DNA from: QZLE01 sp033852135
GTDB lineage: Bacteria > Pseudomonadota > Gammaproteobacteria > QZLD01
Length of the DNA: 64,000 nt
Reading direction: 5' to 3'
Assembly (NCBI GenBank): GCA_033852135.1
Contig: JAWSVB010000001.1
Location: 1-64,000 of the forward strand
Below are positions 8,226 to 17,669 of this stretch, in pieces (the first letter of the stretch is position 1; each line of letters starts with the position of its first letter). The translations under genes were made by a program, and so were the position numbers. The notes below the pieces were generated by a model that searched no databases, had not been told where the DNA came from, and was given only the letters and a program-made list of their open reading frames with translations.

Positions 8226-10511
8226 TTACGGTTCTAGCGCCCCAACTGCAGGGTTAGTCATACCCCTTATTTTTCCATCGAAATCTAAGTCAAATCTAAA
8301 ATCGGTAAAGATATCGCTTGGAAGAACATCACTTATGTCGGCGCCACTTGCAGATGCATAACTATTACCCAAAGGGGTGTAGTTTTCGGTAACAGGGCTA
8401 GAAAAAATTTGACCTAAATCTTCCTCGATCACCTCACTATCTACCAGTTCCCACCCATATTGATTTCCCTGGCACCACATTAGACCTGTATATATATTAT
8501 TATTTCTGTCAACTGTTGCCCCATTAGGAGGACAAAATCCATCGAGAATATTATTTTTAACTATAAAATCTGCTCCGTAGTTTCCAAACATAAGTGATGT
8601 TGATGGTTCACTGTTTATAAATGTATTATTTGCAACAACCCATGTTCCACTAGATTCATTACCAAATTCAGCTACAGCTATTCTACTTTTTGCAGCATCT
8701 ACAATATTGTTATAAATAGTTATATTATTGCTTCGCTGTAGTGTCATATATCCTAGCGAATCATGAATATAGTTATTTGCTATCAAAATATCATTAGACC
8801 ACAGGTAAACTGTTATGGTATTTGCATGACTTCCACTGCAGCCACTTATTTCGTTATTTATTATTGAACTTTGATCGGCATAATAATAACGGATACCTGT
8901 CTGCCCCGGCTTATAAACCACGTTATTTTTGATTGTCGATCTAGTGGGATTACTTAAGAATATCCCAGCATGCCTTACATTTTCAGCAACCCGATTCGAA
9001 TCAACAGAGCAATCATTACATCCATATATAAATATGCCTCCATACCCACGAGTAGCATGCCGATTAAATCTAATTTGATTATTTCTTATAACCACTCCAT
9101 CTATTTCTGCACCTTGTGTTACAGAACCTATTCCAACACCGTGGATAAGTTCGCTTCCCGTATAACGCTGTACCTTTAGCCCCTGTATCGTTATATAACT
9201 CTGGCGATTGATATTTATTCCAAAATTTCGCGCAGAATACCTAATCGAATTCCTATTCATAACTCCACCTAAAGGCCATAAATATGTTTTACGAGTGCCA
9301 TCCTGCTCTAAATCATGAGCGATTGAGTACTCACCCGGGTTATCTATTTGCTGCACACCATTATAGATAGAATACTTTCCTTCGCGATCATCATATGGCG
9401 GGGCATCAGTTTCTGCATATGTAATAACATGGTTTACTGTGTCGTAAGAATCTATCTTGCGGAACTCAACTCGATTATGCGTCACCCATAAAAGGGCATA
9501 AGCATCTTGCCAAAAAGTAGAACTTAATGCCGAAAAAAACGCTGGATCAGTTAGTGTTGTTAACGTTTGTTCCCCAATATTTATCGAGTGATAATTATCA
9601 ATATCATCAATATAAAAAGGATCTGGCATATCTGGTTCCTGAGATACCGCCAGCATCTCTTCACCTTGAAATAGGTTAGCGACTAATGCACTAACTTCTG
9701 CGGCATGTTCAGCGGGAATGAAGCTATAATAAATATTTTGCCAATTAGAGTTACCACCGCACTCAACTTGTGATTCGCATTGAGACCATCCGTTCAGATA
9801 CTCCCCCCCCTCCATAATGACCTCTTCCCCAGCATATGCAGAAAAAGTTATGGGAGCCTGCTGCTCTCCGCTTTGCGATAAGGTTACTGACTCTTTGTAC
9901 TCTCCAGCGCGGATATAAATAGTGTCACCTGGCTGAGCAACAGATGCAGCTTGTGCAATAGAACACCAGGCATTGTTTATAGCATTATCTTCCCTAGCAA
10001 TACTATCACTGCAATCACCACAGATATTTCCAACATCTACAAAAAGGATATTTTCCTCTTGAGGTTGAATACATGAATGTAGAGATGATGATTCCTCAGT
10101 AGTAGCCGGTCGTATTGCCGTGTAGTCTGAAAAATCAACGGCATTAGATGCACGCAAGCGAAAATAATATTCAGTCGATGCGATAAGCCCAGCTGCAACA
10201 TATGTCTCTGCATCAGAAGCAACAATAGCTATCTGTGAAAAATTATTGGCATCAATACTGCGCTCAACCAATATATTAGTAGCTGTACTACCTACATATT
10301 CCCACTCAAGCTGAATGGAATCACTTCCCAAAGCTCGAGCAACTAGATCCTGCGGTACAGCTAAACTTGATTGTTGTTGTCCACCCTGCTCTCCACCTGC
10401 CTGATCACCAGCTCCAGCATCAGAACCACCACCTCCACAATTAAACTGCAGAAAGAGTAAAACAAAAATTACTGTAATTCGTAGATATCTTAAATGGGGG
10501 GTTCGGTGCAT
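8226..10511 (-). CDS. Lipoprotein with FN3 and right-handed beta-helix domains
   Basis: About 761 residues. The N-terminus is a lipoprotein-type signal ending ...LLFLQFNC, so Cys25 is the probable lipidated residue (the lipobox is weak). A Gly/Gln-rich linker leads into one fibronectin type III domain (about 50-137). A pectate-lyase-like start module follows ('CSIAQAASVAQPGDTIYIRAGEY'), then at least eight beta-helix coils marked by NN-I/V repeats (NNQIRF, NNVVYK, NNEISG, NNYIHD, NNIVDA, NNTFIN, NNILDG; roughly 470-665). Such folds bind or cleave polysaccharides, but no catalytic set can be assigned. The start at 10511 fits an AAGG ribosome site; an in-frame ATG lies two codons upstream. A 132-bp gap separates it from the permease operon. 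Confidence 0.8.
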   Translation of the reverse strand: MHRTPHLRYLRITVIFVLLFLQFNCGGGGSDAGAGDQAGGEQGGQQQSSLAVPQDLVARALGSDSIQLEWEYVGSTATNILVERSIDANNFSQIAIVASDAETYVAAGLIASTEYYFRLRASNAVDFSDYTAIRPATTEESSSLHSCIQPQEENILFVDVGNICGDCSDSIAREDNAINNAWCSIAQAASVAQPGDTIYIRAGEYKESVTLSQSGEQQAPITFSAYAGEEVIMEGGEYLNGWSQCESQVECGGNSNWQNIYYSFIPAEHAAEVSALVANLFQGEEMLAVSQEPDMPDPFYIDDIDNYHSINIGEQTLTTLTDPAFFSALSSTFWQDAYALLWVTHNRVEFRKIDSYDTVNHVITYAETDAPPYDDREGKYSIYNGVQQIDNPGEYSIAHDLEQDGTRKTYLWPLGGVMNRNSIRYSARNFGININRQSYITIQGLKVQRYTGSELIHGVGIGSVTQGAEIDGVVIRNNQIRFNRHATRGYGGIFIYGCNDCSVDSNRVAENVRHAGIFLSNPTRSTIKNNVVYKPGQTGIRYYYADQSSIINNEISGCSGSHANTITVYLWSNDILIANNYIHDSLGYMTLQRSNNITIYNNIVDAAKSRIAVAEFGNESSGTWVVANNTFINSEPSTSLMFGNYGADFIVKNNILDGFCPPNGATVDRNNNIYTGLMWCQGNQYGWELVDSEVIEEDLGQIFSSPVTENYTPLGNSYASASGADISDVLPSDIFTDFRFDLDFDGKIRGMTNPAVGALEP

Positions 10512-10635
10512 ATCCATGCCTTTATTATTATGGTTTTATCTTTTAAATTTAAACCAGAATACATAAATCCACGGGGCATCGGTATTAGACAAAGGTAGGG
10601 TAAAACTAACCCTATAATAATTTTTATAACAAAAA

Positions 10636-10675
10636 AGACCAAGACCGATTGGGGATACCCAACCGGTCTTGGTCT
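10636..10675 (-). terminator. Strong terminator after rplS
   Basis: Inverted repeat agaccaagaccg...cggtcttggtct with extra pairing toward the loop, followed on the minus strand by six T. It ends the rpsP-rimM-trmD-rplS transcript. Confidence 0.88.
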
Positions 10676-10788
10676 CTATAATACTTGCTCTCGAAAGCCA
10701 TCTTGATAAAAATCTATTAACAAAGAGATGCTAATAAAATTTTCTATCTAGGCTATGCTCCAAATAACTGGGGCATTCAAAAAGAGGT

Positions 10789-11133
10789 TTATACCTTCTC
10801 TTTAATTCTTGCAGCTTTACCACGTAGGTCACGTAAGTAGTAAAGTTTAGCGCGACGAACATCACCACGACGCTTAACTGTAATGCTGTCAATCATGTGG
10901 CTGTAAGTTTGGAAAACTCTTTCAACACCTTCACCGTAAGAGATCTTACGTACTGTGAAAGCTGAGTTCAGACCACGGTTTTTAATTGCGATAACAACAC
11001 CTTCAAAAGCCTGTAGTCTTTCACGATCGCCTTCTTTAACTTTAACTTGAACAACAACAGTGTCACCAGCAGCAAATGCAGGGATCTCTTTGTTCATCTG
11101 TTCTTTTTCAAGTTCCTGGATGATGTTACTCAT
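10789..11133 (-). CDS. rplS: 50S ribosomal protein L19
   Basis: A 114-residue L19 with the expected N-terminus (SNIIQELEKEQ) and the conserved 'GDTVVVQVKVKEGDRERLQAFEGVVIA' core and 'VKRRGDVRRAKLYYLRDLRGKAARI' tail. It contacts the 30S subunit in the mature ribosome. It is the last gene of the rpsP-rimM-trmD-rplS operon and is followed by a strong terminator. Confidence 0.98.
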   Translation of the reverse strand: MSNIIQELEKEQMNKEIPAFAAGDTVVVQVKVKEGDRERLQAFEGVVIAIKNRGLNSAFTVRKISYGEGVERVFQTYSHMIDSITVKRRGDVRRAKLYYLRDLRGKAARIKEKV

Positions 11134-11165
11134 TTTCTTAAACCTCTGTGTGTTTACCGTATCAA

Positions 11166-11909
11166 TTAGCAGTTGTTTTCCTGTATATACTCTTCCAACA
11201 ACCGCTTACTTTTTTTATTCAATTCTTTACGCGCTATAAGATCTGGTCTTCTTGTGTATGTTCTACCCAATGCTTGTTTCAGCCGCCACTCATCAATTTT
11301 TTGATGATTACCACCAAGAAGAACATCTGGAACTTCCATCCCTTCTACCTCTTCCGGCCTCGTATAGTGCGGGTGATCTAACAACCCTTCCATAAACGAG
11401 TCTTGTTGGGCTGACTCTGCATCACCAAGAGCCCCGGGAAACATTCTTACAACAGCATCTATCATCACCATTGCAGCAAGTTCACCGCCACTTATAACAT
11501 AGTCGCCTAGCGACCATTCTTCATCAACTTCTGCCTCGATGAAGCGCTCATCTATACCTTCGTATCTGCCAGCTATCAGAATCAAGCTTTCTTTTGCAGA
11601 TAGTTCCTTAACCCCTTTTTGATCGAGCTTTCGACCTTGGGGGCTAAGATATACTACATGAGCATTTGGGGCTGTAGCCTTTGCATCTTTTACTGCATCT
11701 CGGAGCGGTTGATACTTCATAACCATTCCGGGGCCACCGCCATATGGACGATCATCTACAGTCTTATGACGATCTTCCGTATATTCTCTAGGGTTCCATA
11801 ATCCTAGTTCAATAATCCCTTTTTCAGCAGCTCGTCTTACCACTCCGTGTTTGATTACTGTTTCAACCATTTCCGGAAATAGAGTGACTACATCTACTCT
11901 AAAGGTCAT
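11166..11909 (-). CDS. trmD: tRNA (guanine-N1-)-methyltransferase
   Basis: About 247 residues. TrmD methylates G37 of tRNAs with S-adenosylmethionine to prevent +1 frameshifting. The SPOUT knot motifs are present: 'YLSPQGRKL', 'LILIAGRYEGIDERF' and 'WSLGDYVISGGELAA'. The 'RPYGGGPGMVM' loop near the N-terminus is also conserved. I place the start at the ATG at 11909, which overlaps the rimM stop by one base; the longer frame would begin with a TTG inside rimM. Classical operon position between rimM and rplS. Confidence 0.97.
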   Translation of the reverse strand: MTFRVDVVTLFPEMVETVIKHGVVRRAAEKGIIELGLWNPREYTEDRHKTVDDRPYGGGPGMVMKYQPLRDAVKDAKATAPNAHVVYLSPQGRKLDQKGVKELSAKESLILIAGRYEGIDERFIEAEVDEEWSLGDYVISGGELAAMVMIDAVVRMFPGALGDAESAQQDSFMEGLLDHPHYTRPEEVEGMEVPDVLLGGNHQKIDEWRLKQALGRTYTRRPDLIARKELNKKSKRLLEEYIQENNC

Positions 11910-12409
11910 TAGAATTCTGGATCCCAATCAACCAACATCTCACCAGCTTCAAGATCAATGTTTTTGATAACCTGCCCCTGAATAAACGGAACAAGCCTCT
12001 CTTTATCACCTTTTACGACCATTACGTCGTTTGCACCGGTCTCAAATAAACTTTCTATTTTACCGAGCAAGGTTCCATCAACACATTTAACCTCGAGACC
12101 TTCAAGATCAAACCAGTAGTATTCATCTGGCTTCAATTGATTCAACTCATCACGTTTAACTGCTATATCACAATTAATCAACTGAGCTGAAATATCTCTG
12201 TCTTCATAACCTTTTATTTGGACAACTACAGTTTTACTGTGTCTTTGTCCATGGAGAACCTCTGCTTCCACCCATTTACCAGACTGTTTCAGATACCACT
12301 TTTTATACTTAAGAATATCTTCTCTTTTTCTGGTATGGGAAAAAACTTTGACCCACCCTTTTACACCAAACAGTGCTGAGATACGTCCTAAAACAACATA
12401 ATTTTCCAC
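11909..12409 (-). CDS. rimM: Ribosome maturation factor RimM
   Basis: A 166-residue 30S assembly factor acting on the S19/16S head region. The N-terminal barrel (VLGRISALFGVKGWVKVFS) and the C-terminal PRC-barrel-like domain (YYWFDLEGLEV...LGKIESLFETGANDVMVV) are both clear. The start is a GTG at 12409 preceded by AGGG about 8 bases upstream. It lies 23 bp after rpsP and overlaps trmD by one base. Confidence 0.96.
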   Translation of the reverse strand: MENYVVLGRISALFGVKGWVKVFSHTRKREDILKYKKWYLKQSGKWVEAEVLHGQRHSKTVVVQIKGYEDRDISAQLINCDIAVKRDELNQLKPDEYYWFDLEGLEVKCVDGTLLGKIESLFETGANDVMVVKGDKERLVPFIQGQVIKNIDLEAGEMLVDWDPEF

Positions 12410-12432
12410 GTTCTCAGCCCTATAAAGGTGTT

Positions 12433-12705
12433 TTAAGCAGCAGCTTCTTCAGTTGCTACTGCAGCTTTCTTAGCCTGCTTAATAAGCTGCTTAACGCGAT
12501 CTGTTGGCTGTGCGCCTTGATCGATCCAGCCTTGAACTTTTTCAAGATCAAGCCTTAAAGTAACTTCTTGTCCCTTAGCAACTGGATTAAAAAATCCTAG
12601 ACGTTCAATGTAACGTCCGTCACGACGGGCACGTACATCTGCAGCTACAACATGATAGAAAGGTCGCTTTTTAGCGCCACCTCTTGATAAACGAATAACG
12701 ACCAT
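12433..12705 (-). CDS. rpsP: 30S ribosomal protein S16
   Basis: A 90-residue S16 (VVIRLSRGGAKKRPFYHVV...). The start is the ATG at 12705, preceded by GAGG at proper distance; the frame is open 13 codons further upstream but that part is not conserved. It is the first gene of the rpsP-rimM-trmD-rplS operon. The C-terminal tail is Ala/Glu-rich. Confidence 0.97.
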   Translation of the reverse strand: MVVIRLSRGGAKKRPFYHVVAADVRARRDGRYIERLGFFNPVAKGQEVTLRLDLEKVQGWIDQGAQPTDRVKQLIKQAKKAAVATEEAAA

Positions 12706-12891
12706 AGTCTTTTTGACCTCTTTATTTGTCGAATGTCGACACACCGAAACTCTCGGTCCGTACCGAAATAGACGGGGGATTCTACTAGATTTTCACAAAA
12801 TGTGAAGACCTAATTGCAATAATCTTCCGTTTTTTAGTGTGTTTCTCTTTTTTTCATATAAAACCAGGCTTTAACTTAAATAATTTATAAG

Positions 12892-14289
12892 TTAAAAACC
12901 CATCATTCCGCCAGGGCCGCCCATGCCTCCTGGAGGCATTCCACCAGGCATTTTACCTGCCAAACCACGCATAAGATTCTTCATTCCACCTTTAGAGAAT
13001 TTTTTCATCATCTTCTGCATCTGGGTAAATTGCTTCAGCAGGCGATTTATATCCTGCACCTGGGTTCCTGACCCCATTGCAATTCGCTTTTTACGCGATC
13101 CTTTGATCACGTCTGGAAACTTTCTCTCTTGCTTAGTCATGGAGTTGATCATAGCAATCATCTGGGTTGTCTGCTTATCATTGACCTGACCCTTAACTTG
13201 ATCTGGAATTTGCCCCATTCCTGGCATCTTATCCATTAAAGAGGTGAGACCACCCATTTTATTCATCTGCTCCAGCTGATCTTTAAAGTCATTTAAATCA
13301 AAACGCTTACCTTTTTTCAGCTTTTTGACCAGCTTCTCTGCTTTTTTCTCGTCAAGATTTTGCTGAGCATCTTCCACCAGAGAAAGAACATCACCCATCC
13401 CAAGAATTCTTGAAGCCATTCTATCTGGATGAAAGCGCTCTAAAGCTGCAATTTTTTCACCAACACCAAGGTATTTAATTGGCTTACCGGTAATCTCTCT
13501 AATAGATAGAGCAGCACCACCTCTAGCATCACCATCAGTTTTAGTTAGGATCACACCTGTTAGCGGCAGCGCATCATCAAATGCCTTAGCGGTATTTGCT
13601 GCATCCTGACCGGTCATACTATCTACAACAAACAGAGTCTCTACCGGATTTATTTTTGCATGCAGATCTTTTATCTCATGCATCATATCTTCATCTACAT
13701 GAAGGCGGCCAGCGGTATCAACAATTAGCGCATCATAAAACCCTTTTTTAGCTGCATCTATAGCTGCCGTTGCAATAGCGACTGGGTCTTCTTTTATATG
13801 ACTTGGGAAGAATTCTACACCAACCTCTCCGGCTAGCGTTTTAAGCTGTTCGATAGCTGCTGGACGATAAACGTCGCAACTAACAACCATAACTTTTTTC
13901 TTTTGACGTTCTTTCAGGCGTAAAGCAAGCTTTGCAACACTTGTGGTTTTACCAGCACCTTGCAAACCTGCAACAAGAACTACGGCAGGAGGACGGGCAT
14001 TGAGGGTCAGCTCTTCGCTTTCAGTACCGCCCATGATCTCTACTAATTGATCATTTACCACCTTAACTAGCGCTTGACCTGGGGTAAGGCTTTTTATCAC
14101 CTCTTCCCCAACCGCCTTCTCTTTAACCTTGTCGACAAACCCCTTTACAACAGGCAAAGCCACATCTGCTTCGAGCAGTGCCATTCTAACTTCACGCAGG
14201 GTATCCTTGACGTTATCTTCTGTAATTCTGCCTTGACCACTAATCTTTTTAAGGGTCGAGGAGAGTCGATCAGTCAAATTCTCAAACAT
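12892..14289 (-). CDS. ffh: Signal recognition particle GTPase Ffh
   Basis: A 465-residue SRP54 homologue that binds 4.5S RNA and signal sequences of membrane proteins. Helical N domain (1-85), G domain with P-loop GLQGAGKT (108-115), DTAGR and TKTDGDARGG. The C-terminal M domain is rich in Met (QMNKMGGLTSLMDKMPGM...MQKMMKKF) with the RKKRIAMGSG RNA-binding motif, ending in a Gly/Met/Pro tail. It is transcribed away from the CorC-like gene and lies upstream of rpsP, as in many proteobacteria. Confidence 0.98.
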   Translation of the reverse strand: MFENLTDRLSSTLKKISGQGRITEDNVKDTLREVRMALLEADVALPVVKGFVDKVKEKAVGEEVIKSLTPGQALVKVVNDQLVEIMGGTESEELTLNARPPAVVLVAGLQGAGKTTSVAKLALRLKERQKKKVMVVSCDVYRPAAIEQLKTLAGEVGVEFFPSHIKEDPVAIATAAIDAAKKGFYDALIVDTAGRLHVDEDMMHEIKDLHAKINPVETLFVVDSMTGQDAANTAKAFDDALPLTGVILTKTDGDARGGAALSIREITGKPIKYLGVGEKIAALERFHPDRMASRILGMGDVLSLVEDAQQNLDEKKAEKLVKKLKKGKRFDLNDFKDQLEQMNKMGGLTSLMDKMPGMGQIPDQVKGQVNDKQTTQMIAMINSMTKQERKFPDVIKGSRKKRIAMGSGTQVQDINRLLKQFTQMQKMMKKFSKGGMKNLMRGLAGKMPGGMPPGGMGGPGGMMGF

Positions 14290-14440
14290 TTATTCCACCT
14301 TGGAGTCTTCAAAGCTCTTATATATAAACGCATGCTTCACATATAAGCGATAAAATTGTGGTGCAAATATTACCATATTTATTTATTTTTACCTGTTTTT
14401 ATTAACTAAGTGTGTTTTTTTATTTTCTATATGGTTTTCA

Positions 14441-14449
14441 TGCTAATAT
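14441..14449 (+). promoter_or_regulatory. Possible extended -10 promoter for the CorC/YfjD-like gene
   Basis: The sequence tgctaatat fits an extended -10 (TGnTAxxAT-like) about 35 bp before the TTG start at 14484. No good -35 is visible, as is common with extended -10 promoters. If real, transcription begins after the upstream GTG at 14412, which supports the shorter protein. Confidence 0.4.
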
Positions 14450-14483
14450 CAAAACATTACTCCGTTACTTAGGACCGATTTTT

Positions 14484-15749
14484 TTGAACAGCATCCCCTC
14501 TGAAGTGATCTTTTTCCTTCTTATACTCTTGGTCATATGTTCTGCCTTTTTTTCTGGCTCCGAAACTGGGCTTATGAGCCTTAATCGATTCAAACTAAAA
14601 CACTTATCAAAAAAAGACCATAAAGGCGCAAAACGCGCATCAAAACTTTTAGAAAGACCAGACAGATTGATCGGGGTAATTTTACTTGGAAACAACTTTG
14701 TAAATGTACTCGCCTCTGCTCTTGCCACCATTCTTGCAATAAGAATATGGGGTGATGAGATGGGAATTCCAATCGCCACATTTGCTTTAACTCTTGTAAT
14801 CTTAATATTTTCTGAGGTAACTCCTAAGACCCTAGCTGCCCTCCACCCAGAAAGAGTCGCATTCTTATCCTCATTTATTCTGCAATATCTACTTAAAGCT
14901 CTTTACCCACTTGTGTGGCTAGTAAATTTTATTGCCAACGGCATACTCGCAATTTTCAACATTCACTTAAGCAAAAAGCAGGGACAATCTTTAAGCCGCG
15001 ATGAACTACGAACTGTTGTTAAAGAAACCGCCATAATGATCCCCATGCGTCACCAGCAAATGTTGGTTAACATCCTTGACCTTGAAGCGGTAACAGTTAA
15101 TGACATAATGATTCCTAGAAATGAGATCTTTGGCATCGATTTAGATGATGAGTGGGATGACATTATTGAGCTTTTAAACCACAGTATGTTTACCCGCATC
15201 CCCATCTATCAGCAAGATATCAATAAGGTTTGTGGCATTCTTCATATGCGCAAGATCATTAACAAGCTTGCAACCGGTAACTTTACCCGCCAAGACTTAG
15301 AAGAGTCTATGCGCAAACCTTATTTTGTGCCGGAAGACACTCCACTAACCACTCAACTTGCTAATTTTCAAAGACAAAAACGCAGGATTGGATTTATCGT
15401 CGATGAATATGGTGACATTCTGGGAATGGTTACCCTTGAAGATATTCTGGAAGAGATCGTGGGGGAATTCACAACTGATCCAAGCAGCACACAAAAAGAT
15501 ATTTTTCCCCAAGATGACGGAAGCTACCTTGCCGATGGAAGCACCAATATTCGCGATTTAATCAAATTACTAGACTGGGAGATTCCGTTAGATGGTCCAA
15601 AAACCCTTAACGGGCTGATTCTTGAACATATGCAAACTATCCCAGGAGCTGGAACAACTTTACTGCTATTTGGACGCCCAGTAGAGATCATTCAACTCCA
15701 ATCAAACGCAGTTAAAATGGTTAGAATCCAGCCTAAGCTGAAAGAATAA
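14484..15749 (+). CDS. CNNM/CorC-type transporter with DUF21, CBS pair and CorC_HlyC domain
   Basis: About 421 residues, YfjD (CorB)-like. A DUF21 membrane domain (about 1-175; FFSGSETGLMSLNR and LLGNNFVNVLASALAT) precedes a CBS pair (VNDIMIPRNEI...PYFVPEDTPL) and a C-terminal CorC_HlyC transporter-associated domain. The family is linked to Mg2+/Co2+ transport and membrane protein quality. I chose the TTG at 14484 because an AGGA lies nine bases upstream and the distance to SGSETG then matches E. coli YfjD; the frame is open to a GTG at 14412. Divergent from ffh. Confidence 0.9.
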   Translation: MNSIPSEVIFFLLILLVICSAFFSGSETGLMSLNRFKLKHLSKKDHKGAKRASKLLERPDRLIGVILLGNNFVNVLASALATILAIRIWGDEMGIPIATFALTLVILIFSEVTPKTLAALHPERVAFLSSFILQYLLKALYPLVWLVNFIANGILAIFNIHLSKKQGQSLSRDELRTVVKETAIMIPMRHQQMLVNILDLEAVTVNDIMIPRNEIFGIDLDDEWDDIIELLNHSMFTRIPIYQQDINKVCGILHMRKIINKLATGNFTRQDLEESMRKPYFVPEDTPLTTQLANFQRQKRRIGFIVDEYGDILGMVTLEDILEEIVGEFTTDPSSTQKDIFPQDDGSYLADGSTNIRDLIKLLDWEIPLDGPKTLNGLILEHMQTIPGAGTTLLLFGRPVEIIQLQSNAVKMVRIQPKLKE

Positions 15750-15844
15750 TTCAAATTTATAAAAACATTCAAGCCTGATTACTTGCAGCAGCTAGGTTGT
15801 TCAACTAACTTTAGGTATAGAACTTTAAAATCAAGAGATGAGTG

Positions 15845-16225
15845 ATGCAAACTAATTCAGAAAATGATCGAAGAAACTATTCGCGCATTACATTTGACGC
15901 GCCTGCCAAGTTAACTCTACCTTCTGGTGAGACCATTGAAACCGCAATCCATGACCTTTCTTTAAAAGGGATAATGCTGGAAGTTGATACTGGCAATAAA
16001 TTAGAAAATGGGGTTTACCACTTATTACTTACTCTTTCTAACGACATATGCATAGAGATGGATATAAGCCTTTCACATCAAGAAGTTAAATATGCTGGCT
16101 TTATCTGCAACTTTATTGATCTAGAGAGCATGACTCATTTACGCCGCCTTGTTGAGCTTAACATGGGTGATGTAACTCTATTAGACAGAGAGTTTCACCA
16201 ACTTGGCAACCAGACAAAAAAATAG
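15845..16225 (+). CDS. PilZ domain protein
   Basis: About 126 residues, essentially a single PilZ domain that likely binds cyclic di-GMP. The binding signature is present: RRNYSR (residues 9-14, RxxxR) and DLSLKG (DxSxxG). It lacks a membrane segment. The start is the ATG at 15845; a GTG lies immediately before it. It follows the CorC-like gene by about 95 bp on the same strand and may be a target of the HD-GYP protein encoded elsewhere in the window, though nothing ties the two directly. Confidence 0.88.
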   Translation: MQTNSENDRRNYSRITFDAPAKLTLPSGETIETAIHDLSLKGIMLEVDTGNKLENGVYHLLLTLSNDICIEMDISLSHQEVKYAGFICNFIDLESMTHLRRLVELNMGDVTLLDREFHQLGNQTKK

Positions 16226-16255
16226 CGCTCTGAACCTATATTTACATGCTTACGA

Positions 16256-17626
16256 CTAGAGACTTGCTATATTCAACGCCTGCTCTAAACGATCAACAGT
16301 AATAATCTCCATCCCTTTTATAGACGCACCTTTTGATGGTGCGTTTTGCCTAGGAACATATGCTTTTGTAAACCCATGTTTGGCAGCTTCTTTCAACCGG
16401 TCCTCCCCCCCTTGAATTGGACGAATCTCCCCTGACAGCCCCACTTCTCCAAAAGCTATCGAGTTTCTTTCAAATGGGCGGTTGCGATAACTAGATAATA
16501 TAGCCAAAATCACTGCCAAATCACTTCCGGTCTCACTTACCCGAACACCACCAACCACATTCACGAATACATCCTGATCGTACATCGGTACACCAGAATG
16601 TTTATGCAAAACTGCTAATAGCATTGAAAGGCGATTTTGCTCCAAACCAAGCGTTACCCTGCGCGGGTTAGATTGATGAGTTTCATCCACCAAAGCCTGC
16701 ACTTCAACCAACATTGGCCTAGTACCTTCACGAGTAGCCATAACTACACTACCAGAAACCTCTTGTTCATGCCGGGAAAGAAATATTGCTGACGGGTTTC
16801 CAACTTCTTTGAGGCCAGTTTCAGTCATGGCAAATACGCCAAGCTCGTTAACTGCACCAAAACGATTTTTTACCGCTCGAATCATGCGGTAACGGCTACC
16901 ACTATCAGATTCAAAGTAGAGCACAGTGTCAACCATATGCTCCAGAACCCTAGGTCCAGCAATTGCGCCATCTTTAGTAACATGCCCAACTAAAAATATA
17001 GTTGTCCCAGTTTGTTTAGCGAAACGTACTAATTGCGCTGAGACCTCACGCACCTGCCCAACAGACCCAGGCGCTGACTGCAACTCTTCCGAATATACGG
17101 TTTGAATTGAATCAACTACCATGATTTTAGGTTTTTCCTGCTGCGCAATAGATATCACCTGCGCTACAGAAGTTTCAGTTAATAGTTTTATCTTTTCTGC
17201 TTCCAGGTTTAGGCGCTTTGCACGCATACTCACTTGGCGCAAAGACTCCTCTCCAGTAACATAAAGAACGGATTCATCTTGGGCAATATTTGCCATGGTT
17301 TGCAGAAGAATTGTTGATTTTCCAATCCCCGGATCACCACCAATCAGTATCACCGAACCCAGCACCAAGCCCCCACCAAGAACTCGATCCAACTCTGCCA
17401 TTTTTGTACTTATTCTTGATTCTGGAGAAAGCGATACATTAGCTAATGACAAAGCACCCTGCTCACCAGCATAACCTCTAAAACGTGGATTTTGATCTTT
17501 TTTAGCATCTTCTTTAACCGATTCAATTAAAGAGTTCCAAGCACCGCAATCCTGGCATTTACCCGACCATTGATATGATTCAGCACCACATTCAGAACAC
17601 CTATAGCAAGTCTTCTTTTTAACCAA
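16256..17626 (-). CDS. radA: DNA repair protein RadA
   Basis: A 456-residue RecA-family ATPase that promotes branch migration in recombination. N-terminal C4 zinc finger (Cys10, Cys13, Cys24, Cys27), Walker A GGDPGIGKST (Lys103), the RadA-specific KNRFG motif (253-257) and a C-terminal Lon-protease-like domain ('GGVRVSETGSDLAVILAILSS'). The start is a TTG at 17626 with a good GGAGAG ribosome site; no ATG exists before the zinc finger. It follows alr in the common dnaB-alr-radA order. Confidence 0.97.
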   Translation of the reverse strand: MVKKKTCYRCSECGAESYQWSGKCQDCGAWNSLIESVKEDAKKDQNPRFRGYAGEQGALSLANVSLSPESRISTKMAELDRVLGGGLVLGSVILIGGDPGIGKSTILLQTMANIAQDESVLYVTGEESLRQVSMRAKRLNLEAEKIKLLTETSVAQVISIAQQEKPKIMVVDSIQTVYSEELQSAPGSVGQVREVSAQLVRFAKQTGTTIFLVGHVTKDGAIAGPRVLEHMVDTVLYFESDSGSRYRMIRAVKNRFGAVNELGVFAMTETGLKEVGNPSAIFLSRHEQEVSGSVVMATREGTRPMLVEVQALVDETHQSNPRRVTLGLEQNRLSMLLAVLHKHSGVPMYDQDVFVNVVGGVRVSETGSDLAVILAILSSYRNRPFERNSIAFGEVGLSGEIRPIQGGEDRLKEAAKHGFTKAYVPRQNAPSKGASIKGMEIITVDRLEQALNIASL

Positions 17627-17669
17627 GCTATCTCTCCAATCTCAATATATTATTGGCATACGGGAAAAG

